Below are positions 17,891 through 25,552 of a stretch of DNA of 54,445 nt, piece after piece; position 1 is the first letter of the stretch; each line of letters starts with the position of its first letter. The stretch comes from Lachnospiraceae bacterium (lineage in GTDB: Bacteria > Bacillota > Clostridia > Lachnospirales > Lachnospiraceae). Under the pieces are notes generated by a model. It did not search any database. It had not been told where the DNA came from and saw only the letters and a program-made list of their open reading frames with translations. Made by a program: the position numbers and the translations under genes. The DNA is taken from positions 1 to 54,445 of the forward strand of contig JAILRC010000015.1 of assembly GCA_024698485.1 (NCBI GenBank). Reading direction: 5' to 3'.

Positions 17891-18483
17891 ATCATTTTTT
17901 CCTCTAAGATCTTTTTCATGGCTCTCAAAGCTTTTCCCCTGTGGCTCACGGCATTCTTCTCCTCGGGAGTCATCTCTGCGGCATATTTACCGTACTCCGG
18001 CACATAGAAGATGGGATCGTAGCCGAAACCGTTGGTACCCTTCTGCTCATAGCCGATCCTGCCTTCAAAGTACTCCGTCACCGTTTCCTCTCTTCCGTCG
18101 GGCCGGGCTGCAGCCACAGCGCAGGCATATCTTGCAGTGCGCTTTTCCTCCGGAACGTCCTTAAGCCTTTCAAGAATGTAATTATTCTTGTAATCATAAT
18201 CCGTATCATGTCCGAGAAAACGGGCTGAATATATGCCCGGCTGCTTGTCCATGGCATCGATCTCCAGTCCGGAATCATCCGCAAGGGTGAGGCATCCTGA
18301 GGCTTTTGCAATGGCACGGGCCTTGATCAGGGCATTCTCGGCAAATGTTGTACCCGTTTCTTCTATATCAATGTCATATCCCGCTTCCTTCATGGAGACT
18401 ATCTCGAATTCTCTCGGATCCAGTATCTCCCTGATCTCACGGAGTTTGTCTCTGTTACCTGTGGCAAATATAACTCTTATCAT
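17887..18483 (-). CDS. rdgB: XTP/dITP diphosphatase (RdgB/HAM1)
   Basis: 198 residues, full length. IFATGNRDKLREI at the N-terminus, TFAENALIKA, LADDSGLEID (active-site Asp) and the C-terminal FGYDPIF and SHRGKAL motifs. It removes deaminated purine nucleotides from the pool. First gene of a pair with the glycosyltransferase; a weak promoter back-to-back with that of the RNA methyltransferase lies upstream. Confidence 0.95.
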   Translation of the reverse strand: MIRVIFATGNRDKLREIREILDPREFEIVSMKEAGYDIDIEETGTTFAENALIKARAIAKASGCLTLADDSGLEIDAMDKQPGIYSARFLGHDTDYDYKNNYILERLKDVPEEKRTARYACAVAAARPDGREETVTEYFEGRIGYEQKGTNGFGYDPIFYVPEYGKYAAEMTPEEKNAVSHRGKALRAMKKILEEKMI

Positions 18484-18553
18484 GTCTTTTTCCCTTCAAA
18501 TGTGCTTAAACTTACTGTTCTTAATATCTCGCACCCTCTCCCAAAAGTCAACC

Positions 18554-18582
18554 TTGACTTTTACTTCTTTTCCATTTAGAAT
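18554..18582 (+). promoter_or_regulatory. Promoter of a probably leaderless mRNA
   Basis: -35 TTGACT (18554-18559), 17-nt spacer, -10 TAGAAT (18577-18582). Only seven bases separate the -10 from the ATG at 18590, so transcription should start at or next to the start codon. The -35 is back-to-back with AGTCAA (18547-18552), which is the -35 of a weaker promoter toward rdgB. Confidence 0.7.
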
Positions 18583-18589
18583 CCCAAAT

Positions 18590-19744
18590 ATGGAAAAATT
18601 TGAATTCATATGTCCCTGCCACTTCGGCATGGAGGCTGTATTAAAAAAAGAAATACTTGATCTCGGATATGAGATCACATCGGTTGAAGACGGTAAGATC
18701 ACCTTCTCCGGAGATGTTACCGCTTTTGCGCGTGCAAACGTATTCCTGCGTACTGCGGAAAGAGTTTTGTGGAAAGTGGGAAGTTTTAAGGCGGAGACCT
18801 TCGAGGAGCTTTTTCAGGGAACCAAGGCCATAGCCTGGGAAGAGATCCTTCCCGTTGACGCCAAGTTCTGGGTTACAAAAGCAAACTCCGTAAAGAGCAA
18901 GCTCTTCTCCCCCTCTGACATCCAGTCTGTCATGAAAAAAGCCATGGTGGAGCGCATGAAGCAGCACTACAAGGTTGCCCGTTTCGAAGAGACGGGCGCG
19001 GCCTTCCCCGTCCGTGTCTCCATCCTCAAGGATGTTGTTACACTTGGCATAGACACCTCCGGCGAATCCCTGCACAAGAGAGGCTACCGTAAGATGATCG
19101 TGAAGGCTCCCATCGAGGAGACTCTTGCCGCCGCCCTCATCATGCTGACTCCCTGGAACAGGGACCGAATACTGGTGGATCCTTTCTGCGGAAGCGGAAC
19201 CATCCCCATCGAAGCAGCCATGATCGGAGCAAACATCGCTCCCGGAATGAACAGGGAATTTCAGGCTGAAGCATGGACTCACATCATTCCCAAGAAATGC
19301 TGGTATGCTGCTGTGGAAGAAGCCAATTCAAAGATCGTTACAGACATAGACATGAACATCCAGGGCTATGACATAGACAACGAAGCGGTAAAGGCTGCCC
19401 GTCAGAACGCCATTGACGCCGGAGTGGACAAGTACATCCACTTCCAGGTGAGAGATGTGAAGGAGCTGAACAATCCCAAGAAATACGGTTTCATCATCAC
19501 CAACCCGCCTTACGGTGAGCGTCTTGAAGACAAGAAAGACATGCCCGCCCTTTACGAGACCATCGGAAAAGCATATGCAAGGCTGGACTCCTGGTCCATG
19601 TTCATGATCACAAGTTATGAAGATGCGGTGAAATACATCGGAAAGCAGCCGGACAAGAACCGCAAACTGTACAACGGAATGCTGAAGACCTACTTCTACT
19701 CTTTCATGGGTCCCAAGCCTCCCAAAAAACCTAAGAGCGAATAA
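18590..19744 (+). CDS. THUMP-domain class I SAM-dependent RNA methyltransferase (RlmL-like)
   Basis: 384 residues. N-terminal THUMP-type part (PCHFGMEAVLKKEI, then the LRTAERVLW segment), then KRGYRKMIVKAPIEETLAAALI, the SAM-binding VDPFCGSGTIPIEAAMIG and the target-binding NPPYGERL. This is the RlmL/YpsC family that methylates guanine N2 in 23S rRNA or related targets. The ATG at 18590 is chosen because family homology begins exactly here; no Shine-Dalgarno precedes it, which fits the leaderless promoter described above. A longer in-frame extension upstream runs through the rdgB gene and is rejected. Confidence 0.93.
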   Translation: MEKFEFICPCHFGMEAVLKKEILDLGYEITSVEDGKITFSGDVTAFARANVFLRTAERVLWKVGSFKAETFEELFQGTKAIAWEEILPVDAKFWVTKANSVKSKLFSPSDIQSVMKKAMVERMKQHYKVARFEETGAAFPVRVSILKDVVTLGIDTSGESLHKRGYRKMIVKAPIEETLAAALIMLTPWNRDRILVDPFCGSGTIPIEAAMIGANIAPGMNREFQAEAWTHIIPKKCWYAAVEEANSKIVTDIDMNIQGYDIDNEAVKAARQNAIDAGVDKYIHFQVRDVKELNNPKKYGFIITNPPYGERLEDKKDMPALYETIGKAYARLDSWSMFMITSYEDAVKYIGKQPDKNRKLYNGMLKTYFYSFMGPKPPKKPKSE

Positions 19745-19783
19745 AAAACATCCCATGGAGTGTTGAACCCCATGGGAATTTTT
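19743..19783. terminator. Bidirectional terminator between convergent genes
   Basis: TCCCATGG (19751-19758) and CCATGGGA (19770-19777) form an 8-bp stem with A6 on the left and T6 on the right, so it can end transcription from both sides. Confidence 0.8.
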
Positions 19784-20700
19784 TATGCCATCTTCTTTGT
19801 GAAGAAATCGATAAAGTCCTTGTAAACAACGTCTTTATCCGTTTCGTTCAAAAGTTCGTGTCTGTCGTTTTCGTAAAGCTTCATGGTGACATCCGAGAAA
19901 CCCAGTTCCTTGTACTTTTCAAAGCATGCCTTGATGCCTGCTCCGAAATCTCCTACGGGATCGTCCGAACCGCTGGCAATGAAGATGGGAAGATCGTGTC
20001 TGGTCCTGTCCATGCCCCACTTTGCGTTTCCCGTGATAGAAACAAGGTCGTGGTAGCACTTGGCGCAGCACACGAAACCGCATGCGGGATCTGCCCTGTA
20101 GGCATCCACCACTTTTTCGTCCTTGGAGAGCCAGTCGCTCTTGGTCCTCTTGCAGTCTCTCAGATAGACCTTGGTCTCAAACATCATCTTGTTAAGGAAA
20201 GGCGACTTGTGTTTCGGTCCGCAGAAGCAAGACACCACATTGGCAAGAGCCATGCCCGCTTTGCACATGGCGTCTCCCTGGAAGCCCGTTCCGCAAAGGA
20301 GAACACAGTCCATCTTGTCATATAACTGTATCACGTTTCTTGCAATGAGGGATCCCATGCTGTGGCCGAAAAGTGCGAACTTTTCGCTCCTCTTGTGCTC
20401 AGCCACATATTTCATGGCGCATACCGCATCTTCGATCACAAGTTTGTCGCCGTTCTTCAGTGCAAAAAAGCCCAACTCCGACGCCGGAAGTTCCTGTCCG
20501 TGTCCCCGGTGATCGTATATGTATGCATCAAAGCCCGCCTTGTTCAGGGCTTTGATAAAATCCAAATAACGGCCGTGATGTTCAGCCATTCCGTGGAGAA
20601 GTAATATGCTTCCTTTGACTTCCTGCTCGTCGGTCTCAAAGATCAAAAGGTTGATCTTGTAGCCTTCAGCCCCAATAACTTCCGCATTTTTCTTTCCCAT
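19783..20700 (-). CDS. Alpha/beta hydrolase, monoacylglycerol lipase-like
   Basis: 305 residues. LLLHGMAEHHGRY (oxyanion region), YDHRGHGQ, the nucleophile elbow GHSMGS and late Asp/His segments (GSDDPVGDF, ENDRHELLNE) give a full Ser-Asp-His set. The pattern matches the serine aminopeptidase S33/lysophospholipase group; substrate unknown. No signal peptide, so cytoplasmic. GGAAGGGA before the ATG. Single gene with terminators on both sides. Confidence 0.88.
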   Translation of the reverse strand: MGKKNAEVIGAEGYKINLLIFETDEQEVKGSILLLHGMAEHHGRYLDFIKALNKAGFDAYIYDHRGHGQELPASELGFFALKNGDKLVIEDAVCAMKYVAEHKRSEKFALFGHSMGSLIARNVIQLYDKMDCVLLCGTGFQGDAMCKAGMALANVVSCFCGPKHKSPFLNKMMFETKVYLRDCKRTKSDWLSKDEKVVDAYRADPACGFVCCAKCYHDLVSITGNAKWGMDRTRHDLPIFIASGSDDPVGDFGAGIKACFEKYKELGFSDVTMKLYENDRHELLNETDKDVVYKDFIDFFTKKMA

Positions 20701-20762
20701 AATCTTTTCCCTTCCTGCTGTGCGAGAGAATACCTCTCACTGTGCATTATTAGTTTAACGCA

Positions 20763-20794
20763 AGAAAAAAGAACAGTCAATGCTGTTCTTTTTT
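20763..20794 (-). terminator. Terminator of the stand-alone receiver gene
   Basis: AAAAAAGAACAG and CTGTTCTTTTTT form a 12-bp stem around a six-base loop (20777-20782). It overlaps the stop codon of the receiver gene. Confidence 0.8.
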
Positions 20795-21137
20795 AAGCTT
20801 CTATTGTATGTCTGATGGCTTCCTGAGTGACAGGTTTCACTATATAATCGTTTACATGGATCTTCCATGCGTCTATGGCGTAATCGATAACGTCGGACAT
20901 CAGGTTGATGCGGATGTTCCTGTTGCTGTTTCTCAACTTTTCCGCAAGAGCAAAGCCTGATGTGCATTTCATCTCAACATCGGCAAAGCACATATCCACC
21001 GTGTGGGCCGAAGCATAATCCATGGCCCTGACGGGGTTGTCAAAGCCCACCACTTCATCTTCCGGAAAAACTGCAGCAACACAGCTGATAAGATTCTTGA
21101 GCTCTTTTTTATTATTCTGTACAAGCATTATGACCAA
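20793..21137 (-). CDS. Degenerate stand-alone receiver (REC) domain protein
   Basis: 114 residues, a REC domain alone. The phospho-acceptor Asp (FADVEM), the switch Ser (NLMSD) and the Lys (YIVKPV) are present, but the acidic pair that holds Mg2+ is replaced by Gln-Asn (LVQNN), so phosphorylation is doubtful. It aligns with the receiver of the next gene (VVGFDNPVRAMDYA against IVGFEGGNEAIDYA), which suggests duplication followed by loss of the output domain. The start is uncertain: the frame allows GTG at 21146, TTG at 21137 and ATG at 21128; TTG is chosen because GAGG lies nine bases before it. Confidence 0.7.
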   Translation of the reverse strand: MVIMLVQNNKKELKNLISCVAAVFPEDEVVGFDNPVRAMDYASAHTVDMCFADVEMKCTSGFALAEKLRNSNRNIRINLMSDVIDYAIDAWKIHVNDYIVKPVTQEAIRHTIEA

Positions 21138-21375
21138 CTGTATCACCCTCTTTGTGTCAAAAAAAATTAGAATTAATGCCGACTCTAAGTCTGCTCCCCC
21201 CTCAACGGCTAATTATATAACAAACGAATTATATCTTTCGCAGTCCAACAAAAGTACACCATCTTTGTGGGATTTTAAGTACATTTCTAATTTAAAATGT
21301 ATACTTTTTATGAACAGGATTGTTAAAGTTACGACATTCTTTGAATATTCCTGTCTCGATCCCCAAAAATTGAAA

Positions 21376-21399
21376 ATAGGACGCTTTACGGCGTCCTAT
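21376..21399 (-). terminator. Terminator of the BTAD response regulator
   Basis: ATAGGACGC/GCGTCCTAT, a 9-bp stem with six-base loop, followed on the minus strand by TTTTCAATTTTT. It is 20 nt after the stop. The rest of 21147-21375 is AT-rich and shows no gene. Confidence 0.8.
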
Positions 21400-21419
21400 G
21401 GAATAATCCTTTATAGCAA

Positions 21420-22241
21420 TCACCTGTGAGCCTTTTCCATTAAGTCTGCATTTGTCATTTCAGCCCAGCTGTACTGTGCCATGTACTCTCCTCTGTAGGA
21501 ATTGATGGCAATGGCGTCGCCCTTGTAGAAATCATATACATCACACTTGATCTTGGATGTGTCCGCAGCGATGTGGTTCCAGGTCTTTACGATGATGTTG
21601 CCGATCCCCAGTTCCTTCAGTGTCTTCTTCATGCTGGAAATGATGGTGTGTGCCTGGTTCAGCGTGGTCTTGTCGTTGGGTCTGTCTTCCCAGAGGATGC
21701 TGACGATCTCGCCTGTGGTAATGGCTGCGCCGTTCCTGTCTATCAGATAGGCGAACAGTTCCTTTGCCTTTTCTCTCTGGAAGGAAACCTGACGATTGTC
21801 CACAAAGAGTTCGAAGTTGCCGAAGGTCTGTACACGTATGTCCTTGGGGAGCTTGTTTTCCGCGTTTCTCCAGTCTATATTGAGAGCATCCAGAGTCTCA
21901 ATGATGTGCTTCGCTTCAACGGGTTTCAGAAGGTAGCCCACCGCGTGCATCCTGAACGCATCATAGGCATATTCACTGTAGGCGGTACAAAAAATGATCT
22001 TCGTCTCGTGATGAATGTCCTTGAGCTTTTTCGCCAGCTCGATTCCGGTCATGCCGCGAAGATTAATATCAAGAAAAGCATAGTCCAACTTTTCGTCATG
22101 AGCCGCCAGATCGTTTGCGTAATCGATAGCCTCGTTTCCTCCCTCGAAACCGACGATCTCATCGTTTTCAAAAACCTTACGCAATTCAACTTTCATATCG
22201 TCGAGTATCAAGCGCTCGTCGTCAACCGCCAAGATGTTCAT
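21420..22241 (-). CDS. Response regulator with SARP/BTAD-like output domain
   Basis: 273 residues. A complete receiver: Asp7-Asp8, phospho-acceptor Asp58 (LDIN), Thr86 (CTAYS), Lys106 (LLKPV). After about residue 125 comes a winged-helix DNA-binding domain of the OmpR/SARP kind (FGNFELFVDNR, KAKELFAYLIDRNG, SILWEDRPNDKTTLNQ) and the start of a BTAD-like helical region. No histidine kinase is adjacent, so it is an orphan. The start is preceded by AAGGAGTGG. Confidence 0.88.
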   Translation of the reverse strand: MNILAVDDERLILDDMKVELRKVFENDEIVGFEGGNEAIDYANDLAAHDEKLDYAFLDINLRGMTGIELAKKLKDIHHETKIIFCTAYSEYAYDAFRMHAVGYLLKPVEAKHIIETLDALNIDWRNAENKLPKDIRVQTFGNFELFVDNRQVSFQREKAKELFAYLIDRNGAAITTGEIVSILWEDRPNDKTTLNQAHTIISSMKKTLKELGIGNIIVKTWNHIAADTSKIKCDVYDFYKGDAIAINSYRGEYMAQYSWAEMTNADLMEKAHR

Positions 22242-22271
22242 ATTCCACTCCTTAACCCAAACATTGAAGGA

Positions 22272-22300
22272 ATTATAGCATTAAAAAAACCTGTATACAA
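22272..22300 (-). promoter_or_regulatory. Promoter of the BTAD response regulator
   Basis: Minus strand: -35 TTGTAT (22300-22295), 17-nt spacer, -10 TATAAT (22277-22272) with TGC in front. Confidence 0.65.
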
Positions 22301-22380
22301 CCGATTTTAGAATAATTTAATGAATGTACCTCTTTGTTTATGGTATGATTCCAACGTCAGAAAACGAAGGGAGAATACCT

Positions 22381-22557
22381 ATGTCCAACCAGTGTGATAT
22401 GTGTGCAAATTACGCCTACGACGAAGAGTTTGAAGAATACTATTGCGTCGTGGAGCTTGATGAAGACGAGTACTACAAGTACATTTCAGACAAGAGCGCA
22501 TCCTGCCCCTATTACAAGAACGGCGATGAATATGCCGTCGTAAGGCATCAGATGTGA
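22381..22557 (+). CDS. DUF6472-like small Cys-rich protein
   Basis: 58 residues. CDMC (5-8), a Cys after an acidic Tyr-rich stretch, and CPYY near the end: a likely small metal-binding fold. The YDEEFEEYYC and DEYAVVRHQM pattern matches what I recall of DUF6472 in Lachnospiraceae; function unknown. ATG at 22381 with GGGAG in front is chosen over an in-frame codon 57 nt upstream. Its TGA stop is directly followed by the TCA (minus-strand stop) of hemW. Confidence 0.75.
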   Translation: MSNQCDMCANYAYDEEFEEYYCVVELDEDEYYKYISDKSASCPYYKNGDEYAVVRHQM

Positions 22558-23694
22558 TCAGATATATTCGGCAAAAACGGCGTTGCTGACGTCAAGACCG
22601 TAATCCGTAAGTCTAAGGTTGTCACCCTCTTCGGTGATGACCTTTTCTTTTATAAGTTTCTCCGTGATCTCTCCGTATACATCTTCGAAATCCACTCCGA
22701 AACGCCTTTTAAATTCCTTCTTTGACACACCTGCGGTCATGCGGAGCCCCAGTATCATGAATTCCGCCATCAGCGACTTTTGGTCCGTTTCTTCTTCGAT
22801 AATCCTTTTCGTGGGGTCCTTGGCATATTCTTCCAAAACTCTCACATTTGAATAGCGGACACCCGAAACAAAAGACGAAGCTCCAAGACCCAGACCGAAG
22901 TACTCTCTTCCAGTCCAGTAGGAAGAATTGTGTTTGCTCTCCCTCCCCGGAAGGGAATAGTTGGATATCTCATAGCGGTGGTAGCCCGCCTTCAGGAGTT
23001 TTTCCTTCGTAAGGGCATACATCTTCCGATCCGTGTCCTCATCGGGAAGGTCGTTTTTCTTAGGCCCCTCCTCTCCGTATTCTTTGTAAAAGGGAGTTCC
23101 GGGCTCAATGATGAGGCTGTAGGAAGAAATGTGTTCCGGCTTAAGGGCGATGATGCTGTCCAGCGTCCGCGAATAGTTTTCTATGGTCTGTTTCGGAAGA
23201 GCCGAGATCACATCTGCGGAAATGTTTTCAAAGCCCGTTTCCCTTGCCATACTGAAGCACTCTTTTGCTTCTTCGAAGGAATGTATCCTTCCCAAAAGTC
23301 TAAGTTCATCGTCATCTGCCGACTGTATCCCAACGGAAAGTCTGTCCGCTCCCGTTTTTCGATAGCCCAGGAGTTTTTCCCGGGTCACGGTTCCCGGATT
23401 CACCTCTATGGTAAATTCTTCAAGCCCCCCAAGATCAAAAGTCTCCTTAAGGGTTTCCACCACGTCCGAGATCTGCTCAGGTTCAAGGACAGAAGGAGTG
23501 CCTCCTCCGAAATAGAGAGTCTTTACTTCATACTCCGAAGCCTTTTTCCTGTAGGACCCGATCTCCTTTTTCAGCACAGAAACGTACTCCCGGATACATT
23601 TACTGTCTCCGGGAGCCGAAAGAAAATCACAATATCTGCATTTTTGTTTACAAAAGGGGATATGCACATATATCCCGCAGGGCTTTTTATCCAT
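22558..23694 (-). CDS. hemW: Heme chaperone HemW (CPO-like radical SAM protein)
   Basis: 378 residues. YVHIPFCKQKCRYCDF (9-24) holds the 4Fe-4S cluster with Cys15, Cys19 and Cys22. YFGGGTPS, EVNPGT and RLSVGIQS are family motifs. It lacks features specific to true coproporphyrinogen dehydrogenase HemN, and it lies downstream of lepA as in many Firmicutes, both supporting HemW. Nine bases separate it from lepA. Confidence 0.93.
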   Translation of the reverse strand: MDKKPCGIYVHIPFCKQKCRYCDFLSAPGDSKCIREYVSVLKKEIGSYRKKASEYEVKTLYFGGGTPSVLEPEQISDVVETLKETFDLGGLEEFTIEVNPGTVTREKLLGYRKTGADRLSVGIQSADDDELRLLGRIHSFEEAKECFSMARETGFENISADVISALPKQTIENYSRTLDSIIALKPEHISSYSLIIEPGTPFYKEYGEEGPKKNDLPDEDTDRKMYALTKEKLLKAGYHRYEISNYSLPGRESKHNSSYWTGREYFGLGLGASSFVSGVRYSNVRVLEEYAKDPTKRIIEEETDQKSLMAEFMILGLRMTAGVSKKEFKRRFGVDFEDVYGEITEKLIKEKVITEEGDNLRLTDYGLDVSNAVFAEYI

Positions 23695-23703
23695 AAGCCT
23701 CCG

Positions 23704-25521
23704 TCAATCGTTGTCGTCCAGCTTCAAAACTGCCATGAAGGCCTTCTGAGGAACTTCCACATTTCCCACCTGCCTCATACGCTTCTTGCCTTCCTTCTGC
23801 TTTTCCAGCAGTTTCTTCTTACGGGAGATGTCACCGCCGTAGCACTTGGCAAGCACGTCCTTTCTCATGGCTGAAACCGTCTCGCGGGCAATGATCTTAC
23901 CGCCCACCGCTGCCTGGATGGGGATTTCGAACAGATGTCTCGGGATCTCTTCCTTCAGCTTTTCGCACATCTTTCTGCCTCTTTCGTAGGCTCCGTCAGC
24001 ATGCACTATGAAGGAAAGGGCGTCCACTTCCTCGTGGTTTATGAGGATGTCCAGCTTGCAGAGTTTGGACGTTACATAGCCCTTCATTTCATAATCCAGT
24101 GAAGCATATCCCTTGGATCTGGATTTCAGAGCATCGAAGAAATCATAGATGATCTCGTTCAAAGGAAGTTCGTATCTTAAAAGGGCTCTGGTCTGCTCCA
24201 TATATTCTATGCCCAGATAGATGCCTCTTCTCTCCTGACAGAGCTTCATGATGGCACCAACAAATTCGGTGGTGACCATGATCTCCGCAGAGACCATGGG
24301 CTCTTCCATATGCTCGATCTCCGAAGGATCCGGCATATTGGAAGGGTTGGTGAGTTCTATGCACTCTCCGTTGGTCTTGTAGATCTTGTAGATAACGCTG
24401 GGTGCGGTGGTGACCAGATCCAGCATGTACTCTCTTTCAAGCCTTTCCTGAATGATCTCCAGATGAAGAAGTCCCAGGAAACCGCATCTGAAACCGAAGC
24501 CCAAGGCTACGGAGGTTTCAGGCTCGAACTGTAATGCCGCATCGTTCAGCTGCAGTTTTTCCAGTGCATCGCGAAGGTCAGTGTAATGAGCTCCGTCTGC
24601 GGGATAAAGACCGCAGTATACCATGGGATTCACCTTTTTGTAACCGGGAAGGGCTTCTGCACAGGGATTGTCTGCCTCCGTAACTGTGTCACCCACTCTG
24701 GTGTCTTTTACATTTTTAAGGGATGCGGTGATGTAGCCTACGCATCCCGCATAAAGTTCTTCGCCTGGAATGAAACGTCCGGGACCGAAGGTGCCCACTT
24801 CAACCACTTCCGCTTCCGCTCCCGTAGCCATCATCCTGATCTTTGTACCCTTGCGGACACAGCCGTCGAAGACACGGCAGAAAATGATCACTCCTCTGTA
24901 GGAATCGTAGAGGGAATCGAAGATCAAGGCCTTTAAAGGAGCATTGTTATCTCCCTTGGGTGCGGGAACCTTTTTTACGATAGCTTCAAGAACGTCCTCT
25001 ATGTTGACGCCGTTCTTTGCGGAGATCAGGGGAGCATCCCGGGCTTCTATGCCTATGACATCCTCTATCTCGTTGATGACTCTTTCAGGCTCTGCGGAGG
25101 GCAGGTCGATCTTGTTGATGACCGGAGAGACCTCCAGATTATGATCTATGGCAAGATAAACGTTGGCAAGAGTCTGAGCTTCTATGCCCTGAGCCGCATC
25201 CACCACCAGGATGGCGCCTTCGCAGGCTGCAAGGCTTCGGGAAACTTCGTAGTTAAAGTCCACATGACCGGGAGTGTCGATGAGGTTGAAGATGTACTCC
25301 TCTCCGTCCTTGGCTTTATAGACGGTCCTTACGGTCTGGGCTTTAATGGTGATACCGCGTTCACGTTCAAGATCCATGTTGTCCAGGACCTGCTCCTGCA
25401 TTTCACGTGCGGTGAGAAGTCCCGTCTTTTCAATGATCCTGTCGGCCAGAGTGCTTTTACCGTGGTCGATGTGAGCTATGATACAAAAGTTACGGATTTT
25501 TGATTGGTCAATACGTTGCAT
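23704..25521 (-). CDS. lepA: Elongation factor 4
   Basis: 605 residues, full length. GTPase motifs AHIDHGKST (G1), [11 protein letters not shown] (G2 region), DTPGH (G3) and [10 protein letters not shown] (G4), then domains II-III-V and the LepA-specific C-terminal domain that includes [20 protein letters not shown] in its last 50 residues. A ribosome-bound GTPase thought to rescue or back-translocate stalled ribosomes. Upstream the mannosidase stop is 31 nt away with no terminator seen, so it may also be read from the diguanylate cyclase promoter. Confidence 0.98.
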   Translation of the reverse strand: MQRIDQSKIRNFCIIAHIDHGKSTLADRIIEKTGLLTAREMQEQVLDNMDLERERGITIKAQTVRTVYKAKDGEEYIFNLIDTPGHVDFNYEVSRSLAACEGAILVVDAAQGIEAQTLANVYLAIDHNLEVSPVINKIDLPSAEPERVINEIEDVIGIEARDAPLISAKNGVNIEDVLEAIVKKVPAPKGDNNAPLKALIFDSLYDSYRGVIIFCRVFDGCVRKGTKIRMMATGAEAEVVEVGTFGPGRFIPGEELYAGCVGYITASLKNVKDTRVGDTVTEADNPCAEALPGYKKVNPMVYCGLYPADGAHYTDLRDALEKLQLNDAALQFEPETSVALGFGFRCGFLGLLHLEIIQERLEREYMLDLVTTAPSVIYKIYKTNGECIELTNPSNMPDPSEIEHMEEPMVSAEIMVTTEFVGAIMKLCQERRGIYLGIEYMEQTRALLRYELPLNEIIYDFFDALKSRSKGYASLDYEMKGYVTSKLCKLDILINHEEVDALSFIVHADGAYERGRKMCEKLKEEIPRHLFEIPIQAAVGGKIIARETVSAMRKDVLAKCYGGDISRKKKLLEKQKEGKKRMRQVGNVEVPQKAFMAVLKLDDND

Positions 25522-25552
25522 TTTCTACCCTTTTTGCTTTCGCAAACTTTCT

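Noticed and set aside
18233-18589. In-frame extension upstream of the RlmL-like start
   Set aside because: It is antisense to rdgB, has no ribosome binding site, and family homology starts at 18590.
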